Shown here piece after piece: positions 6,899-12,922 of a DNA stretch of 12,922 nt. Location of the stretch: positions 1 to 12,922 of the forward strand of contig CALGOZ010000099.1 of the NCBI GenBank assembly GCA_937960785.1, read 5' to 3'. The stretch comes from an uncultured Pseudogracilibacillus sp. GTDB taxonomy: Bacteria > Bacillota > Bacilli > Bacillales > Amphibacillaceae. The position numbers were made by a program, and so were the translations under genes. Numbering within the stretch: position 1 is the first letter of the stretch; each line of letters begins with the position of its first letter. The notes under the pieces were generated by a model. The model worked only from the letters and a program-made list of their open reading frames with translations. It ran no database searches and was not told where the DNA came from.

Positions 6899-7180
6899 TT
6901 ATCCCTTGTGGATATATTCACGGTACTTCTTAGAACGTTCCATCTTCGCCTTCACATAGGAGCAAGTCGGAATTACCTTTTTATTTTCCTCCTCGACAAA
7001 GGCCATTAGTTCATTAAATAACTTACCTGCGATTCCTTGTCCACGCAAGGATTCTGATACGAAGGTGTGGTCAGCGATAATCGTACGATCGTCGACATCT
7101 TTATACGTTATTTGTGCAATTGGTTTCGCTTCATCTTCACCAATGTAAAACTTATGGTCACCTTTTACTATTTTCGCCAT
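6899..7180 (-). CDS. Small GNAT-fold protein, YjdJ-like (GNAT_acetyltran family)
   Basis: The 93-residue product is a minimal acetyltransferase fold of the YjdJ/PF14542 type. Visible features are the ADHTFV strand, the acetyl-CoA loop ESLRGQGIAGKLF (43-55) and the C-terminal IPTCSYVKAKM segment. Length is normal for this small family. Such proteins are cytoplasmic and bind acetyl-CoA; their substrates are mostly unknown. The ATG follows AAAGGAGGC at about eight bases. That site is also the 3' arm of the hairpin at 7186-7231, and a candidate promoter lies in the hairpin loop, so the gene appears insulated from the csaA operon upstream. Confidence 0.88.
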   Translation of the reverse strand: MAKIVKGDHKFYIGEDEAKPIAQITYKDVDDRTIIADHTFVSESLRGQGIAGKLFNELMAFVEEENKKVIPTCSYVKAKMERSKKYREYIHKG

Positions 7181-7182
7181 TG

Positions 7183-7231
7183 AAAAAAGCCTCCTTTTAG
7201 TATCTTCATCATATCATCTATAGGAGGCTTT
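7183..7231 (-). terminator. Terminator of the csaA operon whose 3' arm is the next gene's ribosome site
   Basis: On the minus strand AAAGCCTCCT (7231-7222) pairs perfectly over 10 bp with AGGAGGCTTT (7195-7186), then a run of T to 7183. The 26-nt loop is long for a terminator. The 3' arm contains the AGGAGG used by the GNAT gene starting at 7180, so readthrough mRNA would have that site masked. Confidence 0.65.
7208..7216 (-). promoter_or_regulatory. Possible extended -10 promoter in the hairpin loop
   Basis: TGATATGAT on the minus strand (7216-7208) fits an extended -10; the -35 position (TTTTTA) is weak. Transcripts from here would begin near or within the 3' arm and so leave the ribosome site free. 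Confidence 0.35.
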
Positions 7232-7255
7232 AAAAAATAATTTGTTTACGTTTTC

Positions 7256-7585
7256 TTAACCGATTTTCGTTCCGTTTTCTACTGTTTCATCAGGACGTAA
7301 TAAAACGACATCCCCTTCTCCTGGCAATCCGCCAAGTACTAATACTTCTGAACGAAACCCTGCAATTCGTAAAGGTGGAAAATTAACGACAGCGACGACT
7401 TGTCTTCCGACAATTGATTCTGGTGTATAACGTTTTGTAATTTGTGCGGAGGATTGTTTCACACCGAGCTCGCCGAAATCAATTTTTAATTTAATTGCTG
7501 GTGTACGAGCTTCCGGAAAAGGCTCCGCTTCAATTACCGTTCCAATCCTTATGTCAAGTTTTTGAAAATCTTCAATCGTTGCCAT
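7256..7585 (-). CDS. csaA: CsaA, tRNA-binding-domain chaperone-like protein
   Basis: The 109-residue product consists of a single tRNA-binding (EMAP/Trbp111-type) OB-fold. It contains FQKLDIRIGTV (8-18), IKLKIDFGELGVKQSSAQIT and GRQVVAVVNFPPLRIAGFRSEVL, and has the length of Bacillus CsaA (about 110). CsaA is a homodimeric cytoplasmic protein reported to bind peptides/preproteins and assist SecA-linked export; the fold also binds tRNA in relatives. AGGAGGT precedes the ATG. It is the last gene of the operon, 15 nt after the M24 peptidase gene, and is followed by the 7183-7231 terminator. Confidence 0.93.
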   Translation of the reverse strand: MATIEDFQKLDIRIGTVIEAEPFPEARTPAIKLKIDFGELGVKQSSAQITKRYTPESIVGRQVVAVVNFPPLRIAGFRSEVLVLGGLPGEGDVVLLRPDETVENGTKIG

Positions 7586-7600
7586 TCCATTTACCTCCTA

Positions 7601-8701
7601 TCATGGTTCGATTGTAATTAATTGTTTTGGATACGTAGTTAATACTTCCGCTTTACCAGATTCATTAATAAATATATTATCCTCAATTCGAACACCGCCA
7701 AGGTCCGGAACATAAATTCCTGGTTCAATGGTAAATAACATACCTTTTCTCATTAATTCATTATTCTCGCTATGAATTGATGGAAGTTCATGAACTTCTA
7801 GACCTAAACCATGTCCGACACGATGGGTGAAATATTTACCATAATTAGCCTTTTCAATAACATTGCGGGCTGCAAGATCGACTTCTTTTAACGGTACATC
7901 GACCTTTACCTTTAGAATCGCATCTTCATTCGCTCGCTTTACTGTGTCGTAAATTACTTTTTGCTCCTCACTCGCCTCACCAACGATAAACGTTCTAGTT
8001 ATATCAGAGTTGTATCCATTCACAGTCACTCCGAAATCAAAGAGTAAAAAGTCACCTTCTTTTACTTCATTATTACCTGAGGTACCATGCGGTAGACTGG
8101 AATTTTTCCCTGATAAAACTAGCGTATCAAAAGCCATTTGCTCCGCACCAAGGGAAAATAATTTAAACTCAAGTTCTTGTTTTATTTCCATCTCGGTCAT
8201 ACCCGGTTTAACAAATTGCACGATATGCTCTAAGCCTTGTTCAGTAATATCGATTGCTTTTTTCACCTGTTCGATTTCGGTTGCTTGTTTATTCAACCGT
8301 TCCTCAATAATGAAATTATCAATTTGTAATAAGTTAAGGTTAGAAAATACTGCTTGAAGGCGGTCTAACTCGGCTAAAGTCATCGTTTCCTTTTCTACAG
8401 CTATCGAAGAAAAGTTACGGCCAAGAGTTGCTTTCATTTTTTCATAACCATTCTCTACATCGGAGACAGGAATTAACTCATCGACTTTAGCTAAAGATTT
8501 AGCCTTGTCATAATCGAGCGTTGGTAAAAACAAATAACTTTTTTCTTTTGTTTGATCATAAACATAGGCGAAAAAACGTTCATGAGGTTCTGATAAAAAA
8601 TTCGTATAATAAAAAATATGAATCGGTGATGTAATAAAAGCTAGTTCACACTGTTTTGTTGTGAGCCTCTCTTCTAATCGTTTAACTCTTTCTGTATACA
8701 T
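7601..8701 (-). CDS. M24-family metallopeptidase (Xaa-Pro aminopeptidase/dipeptidase type)
   Basis: The 366-residue product has a creatinase N-domain (about 1-135) and a pita-bread catalytic domain (about 145-360). All five metal ligands are present: D222 (LLFDFG), D233 (NSDITRTF), H297 (HRVGHGLG), E326 (FTIEPG) and E340 (VRIEDN). H205 in LPHGT fits the substrate histidine. The expected activity is removal of an N-terminal residue before proline, or cleavage of Xaa-Pro dipeptides, in the cytoplasm with two divalent metals. AAGGAGG precedes the ATG. It is 15 nt downstream of the diguanylate cyclase and 15 nt upstream of csaA, so the three are co-transcribed. YqhT and YkvY are possible orthologues but I cannot choose. 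Confidence 0.92.
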   Translation of the reverse strand: MYTERVKRLEERLTTKQCELAFITSPIHIFYYTNFLSEPHERFFAYVYDQTKEKSYLFLPTLDYDKAKSLAKVDELIPVSDVENGYEKMKATLGRNFSSIAVEKETMTLAELDRLQAVFSNLNLLQIDNFIIEERLNKQATEIEQVKKAIDITEQGLEHIVQFVKPGMTEMEIKQELEFKLFSLGAEQMAFDTLVLSGKNSSLPHGTSGNNEVKEGDFLLFDFGVTVNGYNSDITRTFIVGEASEEQKVIYDTVKRANEDAILKVKVDVPLKEVDLAARNVIEKANYGKYFTHRVGHGLGLEVHELPSIHSENNELMRKGMLFTIEPGIYVPDLGGVRIEDNIFINESGKAEVLTTYPKQLITIEP

Positions 8702-8716
8702 GAGGTTTCCTCCTTG

Positions 8717-10195
8717 TTACATGATTGCTTGATCATTATGTTGATTAATATGATATTGATTCTTTCCTAATCGTTTCGCATCGTATAGTGCTTTATCTGC
8801 TTGATTAAATAACCATTCCTTGTTGCAACCTGAGTTTGCTGAAGCTATTCCAACACTGACAGATACAGATAAGTTGCGAATTTCTTCATGTTCGTTGATC
8901 GTTTCGTTTAAGGATTGTAAAACGAATTCTGCTTTATCTTTTAGTTGAAAATCTTCATCGATTTCACGAATAATCGCAAATTCATCTCCCCCTAAACGGA
9001 AGGCATCGCCGTGACAAATCGACTCTAATTTTTCCCCAATGTTTTTCAACAATTCATCCCCCGTCGCATGACCAAGTTGATCGTTAACGAGCTTAAAATT
9101 ATCTAAATCTAAAATAAATAAGGCATATTGCTTTTCCTCTTCTAAAAAAGCTTCGTGTAATACTTGATTAAAAGCTGTGCGGTTTTTTAGTTTCGTTAGA
9201 CTATCATGATAAGCATAATAGATCGGCTTAGAAAACCAACTGGCGATTAAAGTTGCGACGATTAGAGAGAAAATTATGATAATAAATAGCTGAATAATTA
9301 ATTGTTGAAAGTTCGTCGCAATATAAGGATTTTTTCCATTGTCATTATAAAGGATTTCAACAACCTTAAAAGTCGTTGCACTATCATCATAAGGAGAGTG
9401 AAATGGGATATATTTTGCTTTTAGTTCTTTTCCAGCGTAATTCGTTTCAATCGTTTTTGGTTCGTTCGTTTCTCGAACTTCTGAAAAAGCTTCATAACGA
9501 TTATCTGGATCTGGATTCGATGGTAAAGCACCGTAGGCTTTTCCCCCGAAATTTAAAATATGTATCGCTTCTATGATAGAAGATTTCTCAACAATCTCTT
9601 CAATCTTATCGATAAAGTTAAATTCTCGAAAAGCTTCTTCTTTTTCTAAGTTGTAACCTAATTCAATTAAGTACTGCTTATCTTCCGTCGCCTTATAACT
9701 AAACTTTTTTATTTGGTCGTTATTTTGATTTACATCAATCTCATCGATATGTAATTCGCCCGACGCTCGACGGTTATCGAGTTTTTCGCTTAATTTTTTA
9801 CAACATTGTGTGAAATCGAGGCCAATCTCTTCATCGACATTACTATATTCGACGACATTTTCTTCATTTATAATATAAATGTCCATTTGAAGTTCTTTTG
9901 CTAATTTATTGAAGTCCCATGTATTAAAGTCCGGCTCTTCATCATATAAATTAAGTAAATAATCGGTAGCTTCTTCCATTTGTTCGGAAATTTCTGGGTC
10001 GATAAGTTTATAAATTTTTTCAATCGTATATAAAGCGTCGATTGAATCTTTTTCTGCATTTTCAATTTCTATTTCGTTGTCATTACGGATTTCTTCTTTT
10101 AAACGTAAATAATCAAAAATTGCAACAGTAAACGTTACCACAATAGCAAAAATGAGTAGAACAAAAAAGAGTTTCCATCGATAATTTGCATACAT
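8717..10195 (-). CDS. Membrane diguanylate cyclase with extracytoplasmic sensor domain
   Basis: The 492-residue product has a membrane segment at 8-30, an external sensor region at about 31-298, a second membrane segment at 299-320 and a cytoplasmic GGDEF domain at 331-483. The domain has DSLTKLKNR, DLDNFKLVND (metal-binding D363) and an intact active site RLGGDEF (400-406), so it should make c-di-GMP. The RxxD inhibitory site upstream is absent: the segment reads CHGD and spacing to GGDEF is one residue short. No EAL domain is present. The sensor region resembles a Cache-like fold by architecture only, is acidic, and carries adjacent cysteines C131 and C132. The ribosome site (GGTGATT) is weak. 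It is the first gene of the operon with the M24 peptidase and csaA. The signal sensed is unknown. Confidence 0.9.
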   Translation of the reverse strand: MYANYRWKLFFVLLIFAIVVTFTVAIFDYLRLKEEIRNDNEIEIENAEKDSIDALYTIEKIYKLIDPEISEQMEEATDYLLNLYDEEPDFNTWDFNKLAKELQMDIYIINEENVVEYSNVDEEIGLDFTQCCKKLSEKLDNRRASGELHIDEIDVNQNNDQIKKFSYKATEDKQYLIELGYNLEKEEAFREFNFIDKIEEIVEKSSIIEAIHILNFGGKAYGALPSNPDPDNRYEAFSEVRETNEPKTIETNYAGKELKAKYIPFHSPYDDSATTFKVVEILYNDNGKNPYIATNFQQLIIQLFIIIIFSLIVATLIASWFSKPIYYAYHDSLTKLKNRTAFNQVLHEAFLEEEKQYALFILDLDNFKLVNDQLGHATGDELLKNIGEKLESICHGDAFRLGGDEFAIIREIDEDFQLKDKAEFVLQSLNETINEHEEIRNLSVSVSVGIASANSGCNKEWLFNQADKALYDAKRLGKNQYHINQHNDQAIM

Positions 10196-10223
10196 TTATT
10201 AATCACCAAATCTAACCGATACT

Positions 10224-10252
10224 TTATTACCAAAAATACACATTAATTTCAA
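10224..10252 (-). promoter_or_regulatory. Possible promoter of the diguanylate cyclase operon
   Basis: On the minus strand, TTGAAA (10252-10247), 17 bp and TAATAA (10229-10224). The -10 is poor (3 of 6). Just upstream is an inverted repeat ACCAT-N8-ATGGT (10257-10274) that could be an operator. Confidence 0.35.
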
Positions 10253-10350
10253 TATTACCATAATAATTCATGGTTTGGTATAACTTTTTACCACTAGATA
10301 AGTGAAGATTTAGTTAATATTTATAAATATTTTTATCTATAAATTATAAC

Positions 10351-10393
10351 AATAAGAAAACGTTAGTGAAATCTTTGACCCTTCACTAACGTT
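10351..10393 (-). terminator. Strong intrinsic terminator after the small membrane peptide gene
   Basis: AACGTTAGTGAA (10359-10370) and TTCACTAACGTT (10382-10393) form a perfect 12-bp stem with an 11-nt loop. On the minus strand it is followed by TTCTTATTGTT. It separates the small gene from the diguanylate cyclase operon. Confidence 0.85.
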
Positions 10394-10411
10394 GCATAAA
10401 GATGCTGTTAT

Positions 10412-10513
10412 TTATTGCATTCCATGTAACACCATGATTAGCGCAACAAAACCGACGATAAATACTGTAACAATTATACCTAGAGCAATATTAATCAACT
10501 TTTCAAACTGCAT
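10412..10513 (-). CDS. 33-residue single-pass membrane peptide
   Basis: The ORF reads MQFEKLINIALGII, then a hydrophobic run to VALIMVLHGMQ and a TAA stop. The N-terminus MQFEK is short and polar, residues about 6-29 form one membrane helix, and the tail is HGMQ. AAGGGG lies about ten bases before the ATG. The gene has a good promoter (10646-10674) and a strong terminator (10351-10393) of its own, which argues that it is really expressed. I do not recognise the family. Small helices like this often regulate or stabilise membrane complexes, but no partner can be inferred. Confidence 0.75.
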   Translation of the reverse strand: MQFEKLINIALGIIVTVFIVGFVALIMVLHGMQ

Positions 10514-10645
10514 AAACGTTCAACCCCTTTTTGAATTTGTTTATAAAACGCCACCTCTAATCGTTTAATATGTGTAAAAAAACTTTTATTATGCAACGAC
10601 AAAAACGTATATAAAATAAGCTCTGACACGCTATATATAGATATT

Positions 10646-10674
10646 ATTATACAATAAGGTTAATAAATTGTTAA
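10646..10674 (-). promoter_or_regulatory. Sigma-A promoter of the small membrane peptide gene
   Basis: On the minus strand TTAACA (10674-10669), exactly 17 bp, TATAAT (10651-10646). The -10 is a perfect match and the -35 matches 5 of 6. It lies just after the stop of the larger GNAT gene and predicts a leader of about 125 nt. Confidence 0.75.
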
Positions 10675-10687
10675 ATCCTTTTCATCT

Positions 10688-11446
10688 TTATTTATTTTTC
10701 ATTAAATAGTAACTTTCCGATAAATATTTAAAGTTTAATTTATTATAAAATTGTAACGCTGGTTCATTATGTTGTAACACTTGCATAAACAAATTAAATG
10801 CATTGTGCTGTAAAGCCCAAGTCGCTAAATGAAAAAATAGTTGACTCGCAATACCTCTACGTCGATAAGCTTCATCGACAACAACATTACAAATATATCC
10901 CCAACCTTGATCAGCTACAATTGTTGCTACAGCTACTGGTACTCCTTCCAACCATAACGTTACGAAAACTTTTTGCATTTTAATTTTGGAAAAAATAGTT
11001 CGATATGCTTCTCGAGTCAATTCGTCGTGCTTTCCAAACTTTAAAAAATTTGATAACCACTCTTCCGTTAGTTCAGGTTCAAAAGTTACATTAAAGGTTG
11101 GATCTCTTTTTGTTTGTTTTAAAACTGTGTTCACTTCATTCGTCAAAATATACATTTTTGTAACTACTTCATAATCGTGAGCGAAAAGCTTTTCCACAAC
11201 TTCTTTAGGTGTTACTTCTGATATATACACACATGGTTCAATTTCATAACTTTTATAAAAGCTTTCATAAATATGTAACCAAGAATCCGTCGGAATAGTC
11301 CCGATAGCTAGGAGGCTGTTTGCTCTTTTTGATACTCCGTCATTTGCTCTTAAAATCCACTCACCAAAAGGCTCCATCGTTTTTGCCGGCCAAGCTTCAG
11401 CAGCAATCAATTCTAATTTTGTAATAATCTCTTCTTTTTTCTTCAT
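10688..11446 (-). CDS. GNAT-family N-acetyltransferase, two-part
   Basis: The 252-residue product has a C-terminal GNAT domain (about 118-250) with CNVVVDEAYRRRGIASQLF (186-204), the acetyl-CoA loop, followed by NEPALQFYNKLNFKYL (227-242), the family's final helix and strand. The N-terminal half (about 10-110) starts with ELIAAEAWPA and EPFGEWILRANDGVSKRANS, a conserved leader seen in a group of larger bacterial GNAT proteins and likely a degenerate second GNAT fold. AAGGAG precedes the ATG. Substrate is unknown. It appears monocistronic; I see no clear terminator after the stop, where the next promoter begins at once. Confidence 0.88.
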   Translation of the reverse strand: MKKKEEIITKLELIAAEAWPAKTMEPFGEWILRANDGVSKRANSLLAIGTIPTDSWLHIYESFYKSYEIEPCVYISEVTPKEVVEKLFAHDYEVVTKMYILTNEVNTVLKQTKRDPTFNVTFEPELTEEWLSNFLKFGKHDELTREAYRTIFSKIKMQKVFVTLWLEGVPVAVATIVADQGWGYICNVVVDEAYRRRGIASQLFFHLATWALQHNAFNLFMQVLQHNEPALQFYNKLNFKYLSESYYLMKNK

Positions 11447-11495
11447 GGCAGCTCCTTATATGTATACAACTTTGCGTTTATCTATGCATTTTCCT

Positions 11496-11524
11496 TTGTG
11501 AATTAAATTAATATCTTCTATAAT
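11496..11524 (+). promoter_or_regulatory. Sigma-A promoter of the EamA transporter gene
   Basis: TTGTGA (11496-11501), 17 bp, TATAAT (11519-11524), 54 bp before the ATG. The -10 is perfect and the -35 matches 4 of 6. It sits in the divergent gap with the GNAT gene. Confidence 0.65.
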
Positions 11525-11578
11525 AAAATGAACGTTGGAAAAAGGAAACTAAAAATATAAGATTTGGTGGAGGAATAA

Positions 11579-12457
11579 ATGAGAAAGTATTACGGAGAAA
11601 TTGGCTTACTTATTACTGCAATTATTTGGGGTAGTGGTTTCGTTGCCACTGCTGTTGCCTTGACCTATTACACTCCTTATCAAACGATGGCGATACGTTT
11701 TTTAGTTGGGGGGATTATTTTAGCCCTCGTCTTTTATAAACGGCTTAAAACAATTACAGCACCTTTGCTTTTAAAAGGAGCCTTTCTCGGTACGATTTTA
11801 TACATATCATTTGCGTTACAAACGGTTGGTTTACAATTTACAACACCTTCGAAAAACGCCTTTATTACAGCGGTTAACGTCGTAATCGTACCAATTATAG
11901 CTTTTTTATTTTACAGAAAACGTCTTAACATATCAGAAGTCGTCGGTGCAGTTTTAGCATTAGTCGGTATCGGTTTTATGTCTTTACAAATTAGTGGAAC
12001 AATTAATTTTGGAGACTTTTTAACCTTTTTATGTGCCATTGGTTTTGCTTTTCATATTGTTTATACAGCGCGATTTGTAAAAGGCGAAGATCCGATCCAG
12101 CTTACAATTATCCAGCTTCTTACAGCTGCTTTAATTGGAATCGTTATAATTGGTGCAAGGGGCGAGTTAGCGATGCCCTTCGAAATAAATGCACTTATTC
12201 CCGTCGTTTATTTAGGACTCTTTTCGACGACGATTGCTTATTTATTACAGACGGCAGGGCAAAAGCTCGTTACCGAAACGAAAGCTGCAATCATTTTATC
12301 GACAGAAGCTTTATGGGGAACAATTTTCTCCGTAATTATTTTAAGCGAATTAATTACGTTGCGTATGACAATTGGAGCTATTTGTATTTTAGGGGCTATT
12401 TTAATATCCGAATTGAAACTTAATCTTTCAAGCAGAATGTCGCGACAACGAACGTAA
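11579..12457 (+). CDS. EamA-family (DMT) transporter
   Basis: The 292-residue product has about ten membrane helices arranged as two EamA repeats (about 5-135 and 145-280). Typical motifs are IIWGSGFVAT near the N-terminus, MAIRFLVGG in helix 2, and ALWGTIFS...GAICILGAILISE at the end. Members export amino acids, metabolites or drugs across the plasma membrane; the substrate cannot be read from sequence. GGTGGAGG precedes the ATG. A weak AT-only hairpin overlaps the stop codon (12455-12472) but lacks a T run, so transcripts may run into the hairpin repeat array beginning about 24 bp later. Confidence 0.92.
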   Translation: MRKYYGEIGLLITAIIWGSGFVATAVALTYYTPYQTMAIRFLVGGIILALVFYKRLKTITAPLLLKGAFLGTILYISFALQTVGLQFTTPSKNAFITAVNVVIVPIIAFLFYRKRLNISEVVGAVLALVGIGFMSLQISGTINFGDFLTFLCAIGFAFHIVYTARFVKGEDPIQLTIIQLLTAALIGIVIIGARGELAMPFEINALIPVVYLGLFSTTIAYLLQTAGQKLVTETKAAIILSTEALWGTIFSVIILSELITLRMTIGAICILGAILISELKLNLSSRMSRQRT

Positions 12458-12480
12458 TTAACCAATTAATTAAAGAAATA

Positions 12481-12679
12481 ACTCTAAATTATTCGTTTAA
12501 GTTAGACAAGATACACGTTTAGGCTTACCTAGTGAGACCTTCTGGTTAGTTAAACGGATAAGCAAAAGCTTCGTAACTTAGCCAGCCGGTACTTCTGCTG
12601 ATTAAGTTAGCAGTGATTTCTGATTAGAGTTTCCCAGCATGGCCCTATACTTAGAAAGTTAGTAGTGGTATCCGTTTAG
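12481..12679. repeat. Right array, degenerate units
   Basis: Hairpins lie at 12523-12555 (33 nt), 12576-12607 and 12628-12659 (32 nt each), with a tentative short one at 12481-12502. The linkers 12503-12522, 12556-12575, 12608-12627 and 12660-12679 are each 20 nt. Linkers 12503-12522 and 12660-12679 agree at 13 of 20 positions (both TAG...GTTTAG), and 12556-12575 shares CAAAAGC in register with a conserved linker. Stems keep pairing through paired changes: C-G replaces T-A at positions 11/22 in the unit at 12576, and T-A replaces A-T at positions 5/28 in the unit at 12628. Confidence 0.7.
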
Positions 12680-12922
12680 ACCTACCCAGCAGTTGTTTCT
12701 GCTGAGTAAGTCCACGCACTAAGTCGTTTCAGCTTACTCACTGGAATGCTTCGTCGGGTAAGTCCACGTACAAAAGCAATTCAACTTACACACTGGAGCG
12801 CTTCACTGTGTAAGCCTACAAACAAAAGTCTTTCAACTTACACACTGGAATGCTTCACTGGGTAAGTCTACAAACAAAAGTCTTTCAACTTACACACTGG
12901 AATGCTTCACTGGGTAAGTCTA
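12680..12922. repeat. Right hairpin repeat array, well-conserved units
   Basis: Five hairpins start exactly 52 bp apart (12680, 12732, 12784, 12836, 12888), each 32 nt with a 20-nt linker. The last two units are essentially identical and the array runs off the window end. The family and orientation are the same as in the left array: TTTCAACTTACACACTGG here against TTTCAACTTACACAGTGG there. The unit at 12680 (CCCAGCAG facing CTGCTGAG) is intermediate, and its linker CCACGCACTAAGTCGTTTCA is close to the left-array linkers. Confidence 0.9.

Noticed and set aside
12031..12465. Open frames overlapping the end of the EamA gene on both strands
   Set aside because: They lack ribosome sites and recognisable domains, and they overlap a well-supported transporter gene.
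12455..12472. Terminator after the EamA gene
   Set aside because: TAATTAA-N4-TTAATTA is an AT-only stem overlapping the stop codon, with no T run on the plus strand.
12523..12922. Integron attC sites or REP elements
   Set aside because: Hairpins with a conserved internal mismatch recall attC, but the GTTRRRY core site is missing and there is no integrase or cassette structure. The GTAG foot typical of REP/RAYT elements is not seen.

Overview
This is an AT-rich stretch of a low-GC Gram-positive chromosome, most likely from a Bacillaceae-type Firmicute. The support is strong AGGAGG-type ribosome binding sites, frequent GTG/TTG starts, intrinsic terminators, and a gene set typical of that group: a YkwD-like CAP protein, CsaA, a YjdJ-like acetyltransferase, CcdA with a membrane-tethered thioredoxin, and an OmpR-type two-component system. 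There are no rRNA or tRNA genes, no transposases and no phage genes. Thirteen longer protein genes and one 33-residue membrane peptide gene are supported.

Layout: (1) 1-293 is the end of a tandem array of hairpin repeats. (2) 501-1328 (-) is a secreted CAP-domain protein with its own terminator. (3) 1739-2782 (+) is a 3-hydroxyisobutyryl-CoA hydrolase-type protein ending in a bidirectional terminator. (4) 6723-2941 (-) is a five-gene operon: unknown polytopic membrane protein, CcdA, CPPC thioredoxin, response regulator, sensor kinase. It has one promoter whose -35 lies in a palindrome. (5) 7180-6899 (-) is a small GNAT protein. (6) 10195-7256 (-) is an operon of membrane diguanylate cyclase, M24 metallopeptidase and CsaA. 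(7) 10513-10412 (-) is a tiny membrane peptide gene between a good promoter and a strong terminator. (8) 11446-10688 (-) is a two-part GNAT protein. (9) 11579-12457 (+) is an EamA-family transporter. (10) 12481-12922 is a second array of the same hairpin repeat, running off the window end.

The most unusual content is the repeat family at both ends. Each unit is an imperfect hairpin, usually 32 nt, followed by a linker of exactly 20 nt, giving a 52-bp period. Units that have lost most of their primary sequence still fold, with paired compensatory changes at several stem positions and a nearly invariant internal mismatch. Where the hairpin shrinks or grows (28, 31, 33 nt), the linker still reads as 20 nt. 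There are no variable spacers, so this is not CRISPR. It looks like a structured RNA or DNA element of unknown role.

Among the genes, the most coherent system is the five-gene operon. CcdA would pass electrons across the membrane to the tethered thioredoxin, and the two-component pair plausibly reports on the envelope or thiol-redox state. The kinase has an altered ATP-binding G1 box. The arrangement recalls resA-resDE of Bacillus subtilis but lacks resBC and adds an unrecognised membrane protein. All assignments come from reading the sequence; no database search was possible.
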